A DNA stretch of 22,594 bases from IMG/VR virus record IMGVR_UViG_3300042696_000035, positions 1-22,594 of that record; one strand, given 5' to 3'. The notes beneath the pieces were generated by a model that saw only the letters and a list, made by a program, of their open reading frames with translations, made no database searches and was not told the DNA's origin. The position numbers and the translations under genes are program-made. The DNA comes from a virus. Below are positions 1 through 8,100 of the stretch, piece by piece (within the stretch, counting starts at the first letter, position 1; every line of letters starts with the position of its first letter).

Positions 1-2
1 CC

Positions 3-209
3 AGAGCTACACAGACGCTTGTAGAAGCGATTAGACCCCTTAAGGCTATCTTACTATACGATGGGGACTTAGCAGGCCGTACAGCCTGTCTACGGCTGCG
101 TAGGATGGCTCCTAGTATTTCAGCCTACACCACAGAAATATCACCAGACGACATGACGGAGGAAGAAATATATGAGTTACTTGGGAAAATCCAAAGAAGG
201 ATTGCTTAA
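3..209 (+). CDS. Toprim primase-like protein, 3' end (partial)
   Basis: The reading frame is open from the left edge of the window to TAA at 207-209, so only the last 68 codons are present. It contains 'AILLYDGDLAGRTA', which matches the acidic D-x-D plus A-G motif of the Toprim domain found in DnaG-type primases and topoisomerases, where the acidic residues bind catalytic metal. After that come a short stretch ending 'SPDDMTEEEI' and a basic C-terminus. The family role would be primer synthesis at the phage replication fork. A recombination or OLD-type Toprim protein is an alternative, because the zinc-binding and fold-defining N-terminal parts lie outside the window. The 3' end overlaps the next gene by 38 nt, which is compatible with coupled translation. 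The Toprim match is fairly secure; the exact enzyme is inferred. Confidence 0.6.
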   Translation, partial: RATQTLVEAIRPLKAILLYDGDLAGRTACLRLRRMAPSISAYTTEISPDDMTEEEIYELLGKIQRRIA

Positions 210-378
210 TGCAAAGCAGCGGGAGGCTATCGCTGGCGCAATAAAGGGGGAGATTGCGAATTTAGAGTTTCAGATGAACGGCTGGCGGATAGGTAGCTCT
301 CCCTTTCGTAGGCTTGAGAATGAGGTCAGGGAATTGGAGGAGATTCTGAGATTGCTAAAGGAAGCCGAACATGCTTAA
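172..378 (+). CDS. Small helical protein of unknown function
   Basis: This encodes 68 aa, mostly predicted helix, with a heptad-like pattern of Leu and Glu in the second half ('LENEVRELEEILRLLKEAE'), so a short coiled coil or a helical dimer is likely. The start at 172 is supported by GGAGGA at 158-163, eight bases upstream. It overlaps the 3' end of the Toprim gene by 38 nt and the following gene by 8 nt. No family is recognised. Small acidic/basic helical proteins of this type are common in early regions of phages, but position alone does not give a role. Confidence 0.6.
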   Translation: MSYLGKSKEGLLNAKQREAIAGAIKGEIANLEFQMNGWRIGSSPFRRLENEVRELEEILRLLKEAEHA

Positions 379-577
379 GGTAGAAAAGATATTGAAGATA
401 CACCCTGGTGTTGACTTGATAAGAGCTTGTGCTGTTTTGGAGATGTACCTAACCAAAGAATACGCCAGTAAGACCGGCTTCGATAGTCTTGGAATCTATA
501 GCAATGGCACGGACCCTGATTTAATCATCTACTCTACGCCTACGATGATTGTGGTTAGGATAGGAGATTTCATGTGA
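371..577 (+). CDS. Small protein of unknown function
   Basis: This encodes 68 aa. The start ATG at 371 lies inside the end of the upstream gene, and AAGGAAG a few bases upstream acts as ribosome site. The N-terminal half reads as a helix around 'VDLIRACAVLEMYLTKEY'. The second half looks like a short beta segment ending 'PTMIVVRIGDFM'. No membrane segment, cysteine motif or catalytic signature is visible. The stop overlaps the GTG start of the following gene (ATGTGA arrangement at 572-577), which indicates translational coupling. The function is not recognised. Confidence 0.55.
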   Translation: MLKVEKILKIHPGVDLIRACAVLEMYLTKEYASKTGFDSLGIYSNGTDPDLIIYSTPTMIVVRIGDFM

Positions 578-1152
578 ACGAAGAGAAGCAGGAAACTTTG
601 TGGACGGATGGAATGATTGTCGCTCGTTACTATAATGCGGTTCACTACCCTATAACGCCTGAGCAAATGGCATTTGTGAAAAGGATACGCAATGACTACG
701 AAGCCGACCGCGCCCGCATCCAGGAGTTGGAGGAAACACTGGCATTTGCTGCTCAGTACAAAGGCATTGAGGCGCGAGCCTGTCCGCTGTGCAAGTACGA
801 AAACGGCAAGTTTATCGAGGCGTGCCAGATGCACAAAGATATGAAGGAGCTACGGGCGCAACTGGACGAAGCATCAAGGCTTATCAGCCTCATGCACCCT
901 ATACATGGTTTGGGAGAGGGCGAATGTGAGGCGCAACTGGCAAGCGCACAGGCGGGGGAGTGGGAGCGGCTTACAGTCCCCGAAGTTGCTGAGATTATGT
1001 TTAGTTACTATGTTCCTGAAATGGGTGATGATGCTGCCAGGTATTACACAGGTAGCGTTGATAGTCAGGGCATATACATTGACGATTGTGGATATACGTT
1101 GTTGGGTGACTTTGAGATTGTACGCCGCGTGTCGCAAGCGCAGGAGGAGTAG
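574..1152 (+). CDS. Protein with CCCH zinc-binding motif
   Basis: This encodes 192 aa from a GTG start at 574. AGGAGA at 562-567 supports this start, and the start overlaps the previous stop. Residues 45-60 form a charged helix ('RARIQELEETLAFAAQ'). It is followed by C70-x2-C73-x10-C84-x2-H87 ('CPLCKYENGKFIEACQMH'), a spacing compatible with one zinc ion. A second helix follows at about 88-105. Residues 130-192 are a separate, less charged region containing 'GIYIDDCGYTLLGDFEIV'. The zinc motif suggests a nucleic-acid or protein-binding role, but this is inference. No enzyme signature is seen. It is in the compact early cluster and is followed one base later by a 13-codon micro-ORF. Confidence 0.65.
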   Translation: MNEEKQETLWTDGMIVARYYNAVHYPITPEQMAFVKRIRNDYEADRARIQELEETLAFAAQYKGIEARACPLCKYENGKFIEACQMHKDMKELRAQLDEASRLISLMHPIHGLGEGECEAQLASAQAGEWERLTVPEVAEIMFSYYVPEMGDDAARYYTGSVDSQGIYIDDCGYTLLGDFEIVRRVSQAQEE

Positions 1153-1153
1153 C

Positions 1154-1195
1154 ATGAAACGATGGGAGCCTGCCTGGCGTGGTTGGATAGCGTGA
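1154..1195 (+). CDS. 13-aa Trp-rich micro-ORF
   Basis: The peptide is MKRWEPAWRGWIA. The ATG at 1154 is one base after the upstream stop and is preceded by GGAGGAG at 1143-1149, one of the strongest Shine-Dalgarno sequences in the window at good spacing. Three of the 13 residues are Trp and three are basic. It ends in TGA at 1193-1195, fifteen bases before the next gene, which has its own AAGGAAA. It could be a real microprotein, a translational coupler that carries ribosomes to the next start, or a remnant. Nothing in the sequence decides between these. Confidence 0.35.
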   Translation: MKRWEPAWRGWIA

Positions 1196-1210
1196 AAGGA
1201 AACGACAAAG

Positions 1211-1519
1211 ATGATTGAACTTACGGCGGAACAGATTGGCGTTACCATCAAAGCACTGGAACGCTACAAAACTCGCATGGAAGAAATAAGTTTAATGGGC
1301 TGGTATAAGAGCAGTTCGGTGACGGATGCCGAAATAGCCCGTATCAACTCAGCCCTCGCTGCCCTCCGCACGCCTCAGCAGCCCGCCATGCCGGAGGAGG
1401 TGGTGGAGACAATCGCAGCGGCACTAGGCTATTACAAATTTCACGTTGGCGAAGCAAAACGGTGCGAGACCGCGAAAGCTTGGCTGGCGGCACAAAGGGG
1501 AGATGACAATGCTGGTTGA
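1211..1519 (+). CDS. Small helical protein, paralogue A of a tandem trio
   Basis: This encodes 102 aa. Residues 1-52 form the domain shared with the next two genes: an opening of hydrophobic-polar alternation ('MIELTAEQIGVTIKALERY'), a variable middle, then a helix ending 'INSALAALRTPQQPAM'. The second half (PEEVVETIAAALGYYKF onward) is a different helical segment ending in 'AKAWLAAQRGDD'. The AAGGAAACGACAAAG upstream gives a ribosome site. The 3' end overlaps the next gene by 11 nt. Function is unknown. The repeated architecture suggests a family diversified by duplication and exchange of the C-terminal part. Confidence 0.6.
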   Translation: MIELTAEQIGVTIKALERYKTRMEEISLMGWYKSSSVTDAEIARINSALAALRTPQQPAMPEEVVETIAAALGYYKFHVGEAKRCETAKAWLAAQRGDDNAG

Positions 1520-2018
1520 ACTGAGTGACGAGGTACGACAGACAATTGAGGTATCGCTGAAGATCGCATATACACACCTTGAGGTCGCCAAGCGGTGGGG
1601 AACGTTAACTGACGCTCAGGCAGAGGCAATGCGCCAAATCGACGCCTGTCTCGCCGCCCTCCGCACGCCGGTGCAGCCGCAACAGGGGCTAGACTTTCCT
1701 GATTCGCCAGGATTGTCGAGTGACCCCGACGCCAAACTACCTGACGCCGCAGGAGATTGGCTTTTTACGGGCAATATAACGGTGCGGTCGCCCTCGTCAA
1801 GCGACACTGAGGGCTTTACGGTTTATGTCGTCGCCCGCCACTTTGCAATTGCCATGCAGAGCGACACTGTAACCATTACCGACCCCGTATCGGGGCTTCA
1901 GTACCCGCCCTCACTTTCAACATTTACGGGCTGGTGGCAACGAGTACCAGCCGCGCTATCTGACCAACCTGGCCCGCAAGTTTGCAAAGGAGATGAGCAA
2001 TGCCAACCATTAACCTGA
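1509..2018 (+). CDS. Paralogue B of the tandem trio, with distinct C-terminal domain
   Basis: This encodes 169 aa. The frame is open farther upstream (ATG at 1446 and 1503), but AAAGGGGAG at 1492-1500 is at correct distance only for the ATG at 1509. This start also aligns the N-terminus with the two neighbouring paralogues ('MLVELSDEVRQTIEVSL'). The shared domain ends in 'QIDACLAALRTPVQPQQ'. It is followed by a Pro/Ser/Asp-rich linker and a probably beta-rich segment ('LFTGNITVRSPSSSDTEGFT', then 'SDTVTITDPVSGL'). The last residues (CKGDEQCQPLT) are encoded over the ribosome site of the next gene and may be dispensable. No function is recognised. Confidence 0.55.
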   Translation: MLVELSDEVRQTIEVSLKIAYTHLEVAKRWGTLTDAQAEAMRQIDACLAALRTPVQPQQGLDFPDSPGLSSDPDAKLPDAAGDWLFTGNITVRSPSSSDTEGFTVYVVARHFAIAMQSDTVTITDPVSGLQYPPSLSTFTGWWQRVPAALSDQPGPQVCKGDEQCQPLT

Positions 2019-2494
2019 CCGATGACCAACTGGAGACGATTGATGCGGCGTTGGAGTTTGTGGATACGCAGCGGCTTGCAGATAGATATTTAGATATGGG
2101 AGAGTTTGAGCATGAGCAGGTCACTGCTGCACGTATCGCCCTCCGCACTTCACAGCCCGCCCACGTCGTCATGTCCGAAAACGCCTACAATCGCAAAATT
2201 GCGGAGACATTCGAGGCTGGCCTAAAGGCAGGACGGGAACAGCCCGCCATGCTGGAGCCTGACTGGAGCCGAGTCAATCCCAAATATCAATGGGCATGGT
2301 TAACGCCAATGATAGACGCCAAGTACGGGCCGAAATTTTGTTGGCGATTCCGAGAAACAGAACCTATTGAACGGCATGTTGACAGCAATTCGTTTCTTGG
2401 CTTAGAGCATGATTACATTTCATGGTTTCCGATTGAGTTGCCGCTTGGCGTAGACTACCGCACAACCCTGCGTCGTCGCCCGCCCGCCGAGTAG
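2000..2494 (+). CDS. Paralogue C of the tandem trio, Trp-rich C-terminal domain
   Basis: This encodes 164 aa. AAAGGAG at 1984-1990 supports the ATG at 2000, and the gene overlaps the preceding one by 19 nt. The N-terminus ('INLTDDQLETIDAALEF') is paralogous to those at 1211 and 1509 and again ends in 'ARIALRTSQP'. After a middle helix with 'AETFEAGLKAGREQPAM' comes a segment rich in Trp, Phe and Pro (about residues 90-164: 'EPDWSRVNPKYQWAW', 'PKFCWRFRETEP', 'YISWFPIELPLG'). This segment has the general look of small phage proteins built around spaced Trp residues, but I cannot assign a family. It is the last gene of the + strand arm, 17 nt before a terminator. Confidence 0.6.
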   Translation: MPTINLTDDQLETIDAALEFVDTQRLADRYLDMGEFEHEQVTAARIALRTSQPAHVVMSENAYNRKIAETFEAGLKAGREQPAMLEPDWSRVNPKYQWAWLTPMIDAKYGPKFCWRFRETEPIERHVDSNSFLGLEHDYISWFPIELPLGVDYRTTLRRRPPAE

Positions 2495-2510
2495 CCCCGC
2501 CCCACAGAGC

Positions 2511-2543
2511 CACAACCGCCTAGTTAGGGCGGCTGTTTTGTGT
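2511..2543 (+). terminator. Rho-independent terminator between convergent arms
   Basis: The stem pairs 2512-2520 (ACAACCGCC) with 2528-2536 (GGCGGCTGT) around a 7-nt loop TAGTTAG. A T-rich run (TGTTTTGTGT) follows, which is the intrinsic terminator layout for the + strand transcript. The + strand RNA has one A-C mismatch in the stem. The - strand RNA can close the same position with a G-U pair, so the hairpin also forms there, but no U-run follows it. It lies directly after the last + gene and before the end of the - strand operon. Confidence 0.7.
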
Positions 2544-2836
2544 CACAGGGCTGTATCTGCTGCCGCTGTTGCATCAATCGTTGATGCTGCCTGCAGTTCA
2601 CGCTTCCTATTTTTGTACGCCTCCTGCTTGCTATAACGGACTATCTCATCTATCCAGGCATCCAGGTAAAATTTTGCCAACTGAGTCTGTGTCAGTCCAG
2701 CAGGAGGCGGCTCAATCTTATCCGCAGTCATCAGCCGCAAGGCATTGCCGATTTGCACATCGGTGAGTCCCGCCGCCGCCCCTGGGGTGCGTGTAACTGT
2801 TTGTCCCGCAAACACAGCGGTTATCGTAAACGACAT
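2543..2836 (-). CDS. Small protein after the tail fibre, unknown function
   Basis: This encodes 97 aa and is the last gene of the late operon. The frame is open upstream to 2878, but AGGGGGG directly before 2836 and the tail-fibre stop ten bases away make 'MSFTITAVFAGQTV' the best start. There is a short beta-like N-terminus, an Ala/Gly/Pro segment, then a helical region 'TQTQLAKFYLDAWIDEIVRY' and a basic helix 'KQEAYKNRKRELQ'. There is no signal peptide or transmembrane segment, so it does not look like a holin. A tail-fibre accessory or minor tail role is possible from position only. Confidence 0.55.
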   Translation of the reverse strand: MSFTITAVFAGQTVTRTPGAAAGLTDVQIGNALRLMTADKIEPPPAGLTQTQLAKFYLDAWIDEIVRYSKQEAYKNRKRELQAASTIDATAAADTAL

Positions 2837-2846
2837 ATCATCCCCC

Positions 2847-5177
2847 CTATGTGTTGGTATCGTCATATTTGACAACAAAGGCTACCATCGTTATTTCGTC
2901 CGTAACAGTTGCTTCCCCTGTTAGCTTTAGCGTAACGTTTCCCGACAACGTTTCAGCAGGTGTCGTGTAAGAGCTAAAGACCGCTACTCCTGCATTGTAG
3001 ATGCAGTAGGCCCTTTGTGTTGCTGCTCCAGTTCGCCAAATCCGTCCAGTAAAAACAATGTCAGCGGATATTCCACCACTACCATTGTAGGTAATGAGCG
3101 TGGTTGCACCGTATTTAACACGAACGGTTTTGGCGTTGCCACTTCCTGTCAAATGGACAATCGCCTCAAAAGAAACGCTCATGGCGTTGTTATTCAGCGT
3201 ATTGCCTGGGATGGAATAGGTCATGAGGTCATCTTCACCAGTTCCTACGTTCCCCACCGTCGTGACGCTTGCATACAACACACCACCCACCGCTGCATCG
3301 TTGGAACTGTTACCCGCTTTGACACCAAGCAGACTCGCACCCACACTGGTCAGGTCGCCCACCTGAATCTTGCCGTCATTGAAGATAGTCAGGCGAACCT
3401 TGCGTGTGCTGCCATTAGTACCAGTAATAAAAGAAATTAGAGCAGGAACTGCCCCGCTACTTGGCGAGCCATCGACAAATGCCTCAATCACAGCGGGTAA
3501 CTGGGATGCCGAACCATCGTAACCCTTAAAACCAACCCCTCCAAGACTGTCGCCATCAGCAACAGCACTTGGACTCGAAAAGTTGTTTCTCGCTCTACCT
3601 ACGATGAACAGACTGCGAACAGCAGAGTTTGAGGCAGTAAAGGCTGAGATTACGCCACCAGATGTATTGTTGATAACGATATTATCTGTTGAAGCGTGCA
3701 GGTCAGTCGCTGCATCTCCCACTTGCAACGGATGTGCTGGTGAGGTGGTAGTTAGTCCAAGTCGATTGTTAGCCTCATCATAGGCAGATGTACCAAATAA
3801 TATCTTGCCTTTTGTGGCGTGCGCCGTACTCATCAAGGTGAGGTTGCCGCCAGATGCCGTGTCGCCTTTGGCGGTTTGTCCTCCACTGCGCCCTGCCAAG
3901 AGCAAATAGAGGGTTGCCGTCTCAATAATCGTTGTCAATTGCGCTGCGCTGAGTGCGGTTGGCACACCCGTTCCCGCCGCTGATGCTCGCCCAATCACGG
4001 TAGCCTGCGCCAGGTCTGCCATTTTAGCCAGCGTAACAGCAGCATCGGCAATGCCCCCTGTTGCCACTGTACCCCATCCCAGATTCCCACCTTGCTCACG
4101 CAACACCTGGTCAGAGCCGGAGGCTGTCGCCATATCTACAGGGTCGCCAGAGACACCAAGGTTATTCACCTTAACCGTCAGAGCAGCCATATTAGCCAAT
4201 TTGGCATTGGTTACCGCATCGTTGGCGATGCCAGCAGTTGCGATAGTGCCAAAGCCAAGCGCACTGCCACTCTCACGCAGAACCGCCCCACTAGCAGCAG
4301 TAGCAGATATATCGGCAGGGTCGCCACTCGAATTTGCAGACCTGCCGATTACCGATAATGCGCCACTGTCACGTAACTTGGCGTTTGTAATGCTGTTGTC
4401 AGTAACAATATTCGCAAACGTATAAATGGTATCAAAATACGTTTTCAAAAATGCCTTGATATTAGTATAGGTAACACGCTTAAATACATTACTTGCTGCA
4501 CTGTCCACAATCACAGCACTATCAGCATCAATAGGCGGGTTCTTAGCAGTAAGAGTGGAGATATTGGTGGAGTCAAGAGTTTTGTTTGTGAGCGTAGCTG
4601 CCAAGCTATTGTAGTAGGTGGCAAAGGTTGATTTTATAATCGACCAAGCGGTCTTTTTGAGCGTGCTGCCTGTTGTGTACCCGAAGGTATCGGTATCGTC
4701 AATCGTATCGTCTGTAGTGGCAGCATTGAGAGTCGCCCCTACTGCCTCTGGAATGCTTTGGCTATTTACCCAGGCCACACCGTTCCATACGGGAATATCT
4801 CCTGCTGTCTTTGTGCCAAAGGTCGTATCTGAATGGCTCCCAAGAGCATGAGCAGGAGTTCCACTTGGGTCTGAGGGAGGGTTTGCTCCCAGGTCTTGCC
4901 GACCAGCATAACCGTAGATAACGTAGACGCCATACTCCAGCTTCATTCGCACATTTAATCGGGGGGCATGGGGAAGACCAGCGTCGTTTCTGGCTGCAAC
5001 AGTGGTTTGCGCCCCATCGACAGAGCGAATAGTGACATAGACAAAGGTGCTGCGACCAGGAACCACGAATAGGTAGCTGCCATCAGGGGAGAGTTTCCCC
5101 ATTTTGCCAAACACCCACTGCTGTTCTTCTCTCCTTTTCCACCAACCGTTAAAAGAGTTCTTAAGCCTTTCGCTCAC
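2847..5177 (-). CDS. Tail fibre / receptor-binding protein
   Basis: This encodes 776 aa from GTG at 5177, preceded by GGAGGA. The frame extends to a TTG at 5195, but the GTG overlaps the upstream stop in TAGTG and has better spacing. The first 110 residues are the probable attachment domain. Residues about 255-410 hold roughly 58-residue repeats with 'NAKL', 'VIGRS', 'VLRE.G..LG.GT(I/V)AT.GI' typical of trimeric fibre shafts. Residues 460-615 ('RLGLTTTSPAHPLQVGD', 'GVGFKGYDGS', 'FNDGKIQVG') resemble the knob region that in many fibres precedes an S74 self-cleaving chaperone. Here that chaperone is not evident, and the protein ends in about 140 residues of beta-sandwich-like sequence ('LMTYSIPGNTLN', 'VTDEITMVAFVVKY'). 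It probably binds the host surface. Confidence 0.8.
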   Translation of the reverse strand: MSERLKNSFNGWWKRREEQQWVFGKMGKLSPDGSYLFVVPGRSTFVYVTIRSVDGAQTTVAARNDAGLPHAPRLNVRMKLEYGVYVIYGYAGRQDLGANPPSDPSGTPAHALGSHSDTTFGTKTAGDIPVWNGVAWVNSQSIPEAVGATLNAATTDDTIDDTDTFGYTTGSTLKKTAWSIIKSTFATYYNSLAATLTNKTLDSTNISTLTAKNPPIDADSAVIVDSAASNVFKRVTYTNIKAFLKTYFDTIYTFANIVTDNSITNAKLRDSGALSVIGRSANSSGDPADISATAASGAVLRESGSALGFGTIATAGIANDAVTNAKLANMAALTVKVNNLGVSGDPVDMATASGSDQVLREQGGNLGWGTVATGGIADAAVTLAKMADLAQATVIGRASAAGTGVPTALSAAQLTTIIETATLYLLLAGRSGGQTAKGDTASGGNLTLMSTAHATKGKILFGTSAYDEANNRLGLTTTSPAHPLQVGDAATDLHASTDNIVINNTSGGVISAFTASNSAVRSLFIVGRARNNFSSPSAVADGDSLGGVGFKGYDGSASQLPAVIEAFVDGSPSSGAVPALISFITGTNGSTRKVRLTIFNDGKIQVGDLTSVGASLLGVKAGNSSNDAAVGGVLYASVTTVGNVGTGEDDLMTYSIPGNTLNNNAMSVSFEAIVHLTGSGNAKTVRVKYGATTLITYNGSGGISADIVFTGRIWRTGAATQRAYCIYNAGVAVFSSYTTPAETLSGNVTLKLTGEATVTDEITMVAFVVKYDDTNT

Positions 5178-8100
5178 TAGCTTGGTCCTCCACAAATTCC
5201 AATCGTCTTGGTTGCGCTTAGGCTGCTGAGATTGCCTGCTCTGGAATCAAGGGTTGCGCCATTATCATCACTAAAAGAAACGTATTGCGCTGGTCCCCAG
5301 ATGAGAACAGTGCCGTCTAAGCTGCCGCCAAAAGCAGCTTGGTAGGGAACCGTTCCCGTAGTTGGGGCAACCACCGCTGACCAGGTATCTCCTGCGTCAC
5401 TTGAGAAATAAACCCCTTGCTTATCTCCGCTGCTACTGGCACTAGCGTCATTACCAGTTACAGCAGCAAGCACCAGGTTCCTGTCTGAGTCATGGCAGCG
5501 AACGGAGAAATGGCCTGCATTCACACCGTAGTCTTTGGAACCATCGTTCGGGGAAACGTCGTCTACAGTACCGGCAACCGCACGGATAAGAGCAAACTGA
5601 CGGTTGCCTGTGCGGTCTAATTGTCCACTGTAGAAGACGTCTTCGGCGTCATTGTTTTCCCAAGGAAGGTGTATCTCACCTGCCATGCCGTTGAGAGGGA
5701 CGATAGTCCCTGGGGCAGTTGGCACATAGGTTGTGCCGTCATCTAAGACAATCTCAGTGACGGTTAATGAAAGAGAAGCACTGGCAACATAGCTAATCGT
5801 AGCATTAGACTGGATGGATATACGAAAATAGATAGCAAAATCAGAATCAGCAGGAGAAGGGTCAGCTTCGATAATATCTCGATTATCAGGCCAATCATGC
5901 GCTACATAGTCTGAGAAATCGTACTGGAAAACAAAGCTGCGAGAATAGTCCTGGCTATCTCCAGTCAACCCATTATTCGTATCTGAGATTGTTGTGCGAG
6001 TGACAAATGTGCCATTCTTGAAGAAGGAAAAGCTATAACCAGTAGCGCCAAAGCCATGATTCTCATGATAGCCCTGGAAAGTTCCAGCAATCGTTATTCT
6101 CTTTGCGTTAGCAGGAGGAGAAATGCCCAAAGAATCGGCATACTGGACAGTCGCACCAGGAGTTCCGCTACTTGAACGTGAGATGCTGGCACTTGGTCTT
6201 CTGGCAAGCTCAGTATAAGCGTGAGTGGTGGTGGTTGTATCGTTTGTATCTATAAACTGTCCAAAGGTAGGCAAGGGATAACTTGGGTTTTCGCTATTGC
6301 TAATCTGTGTCCATGTAGCACCCCAGTCAGTGGTGATGTAGGGCAAAGCGGTAGCGGGATTCGCAGTTGCGGAATGGGCAATCGTATAACCCAAACCAGG
6401 CGTCTTGGGGCTGCAATACAAACCAATCGGATTGATAGCCCCACCGCTATCGTAACTGGCACTGATTAAAACCTCATCCGCCCAAGTGACTCCACCATCT
6501 AAACTGTAAGTCGCATAGGTTCCTGTATGTCCCACAGCAGAACCATAATAGGAAACGCAAATCAACCAAGGGTTTAGGCCGGAGGAGAAGTAAGTTCCAA
6601 AGCTGGCCTGAATCGTTCTCCATTGCGCTGTGGTGGCAAACTCGACAATCGCATTGACCACAACGGTTCCGAAAATATCACTGACACGGTAGACGTTATC
6701 CGCTGTAGCAACGAAACCGTTAACCGCCCCACTGCCGCTTACATAAGCAGGGCTAAACGGGTCAACCGCCCAAGTGAGAATCTCCTCTGAGCCGGTTATG
6801 TTTACGGTTGCCCAGGTTGGCCCACCTGAGCCGCTAGGAGTCGTGAAATCAGTTGTGCGGTAAATGTCATACTGGCCGATGAGCGCAACCAGGTCTTGAG
6901 AGGGAGTAAGCCCCGAATCTGGAGGCGGAATAACAACCACTGGTTCATAGCCAACCGGCTCAGTGTCATCTGGGATATGGGTAGTCGCAGGGTAGCCGGA
7001 TTCCTCTTTGGTAAAATTAACCTGTACCTTAATCGCAGAACCCCGCTTATCCGTAGTGTAGGTTGCCTGAACAGACTCAATCATCCCATAGGCGGTTGTA
7101 AATGGAATCTCCCGAAACGGCGCATAGGTTGATGCCCAAGACAGGGATACCCGATTGAAAAGCGCAGGTTCGTAATCCCAAAAGAGGCTGCGAGTCGGGT
7201 CGGTGAAGCTGAAGCTCCCCCAGTAAGAGTTCAGCATCGCCCATCTGTGGCCTTCACACAGATTCAAGGCGGTTTGGCTAATAGCCAGTCCTTCATTTTC
7301 TGCCTGTTCAGTTGGCCCCTGTCCAAAAGCAGCGGTATCCCCAGGCGCAACCGAAAAGATAAGCGGAAGAGTGTCCTCTCCGTTTACGGTTATCCAGTCT
7401 GTAGAAACCTGAACAGCCCCAGAGCGCAAAACATGGTATTTGGGATGGCGATTATATTCGACGCTTAACTCATTCCAGTAGCTTTCGGTAATCGCTACAG
7501 CAACCGCTGGCCTATCGGCTACATCGTCAAGCCTCCAGTCTCTCTGGATATTGATTTGCCCCTTGCTATTGACCGCAACGTAATGGTCGGGAACCACCTT
7601 CTGAGCCATGTCAGCGACTTGCTGGAACAGGGTATTCGCTCCACCATCCAGCCTCATCGTATCGTAATCGGCCAAATCGGATGGAAAGAAGTAATCCGCA
7701 ATTCCCAAAGCGGTGCTGTGCCAAAACAACAGATACCAAAGAGCCTTTGCCATATCCAGGCTAGGCATATATGACCAAGGGGAAATCGGATTGCCATGTG
7801 CATCCAGTTCTTCGGAACGATAGAGGGCCTGGGCAAAACCAGGGAGCATGTTTAACCAACCGCCTATATCGCTGGCATGAAGAGTGGTTGTGCGCTTAAT
7901 GCCTAGTTTACTTCTGCCGATTGAATAGCTTTCAGTATCCAACCAGCCAAAGAACTTGATATGGCTTCTATCGGTGGCAGAGGAAGGCTCATCCCACCAA
8001 AAGAGAACCAGGGTTCCGTCTGGATAGGCGGTTCTGCTGAGGTTCTCATAAATTACCAGTTCCAGGGTTTGCCCCTGTCTTTGGAGGCTTTGCTGAACCT

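Noticed and set aside
874-1251. 125-codon - strand frame in the left arm
   Set aside because: Opposite to coding + strand genes with good ribosome sites, and spans a gene boundary.
1446-1508. Upstream start for the 1509 gene
   Set aside because: Would overlap most of the previous gene's C-terminus and lacks a ribosome site; the paralogue alignment supports 1509.
4051-4425. 124-codon + strand frame opposite the tail-fibre repeats
   Set aside because: The openness follows from the repetitive Ala/Gly/Thr codons of the fibre; no start signal.
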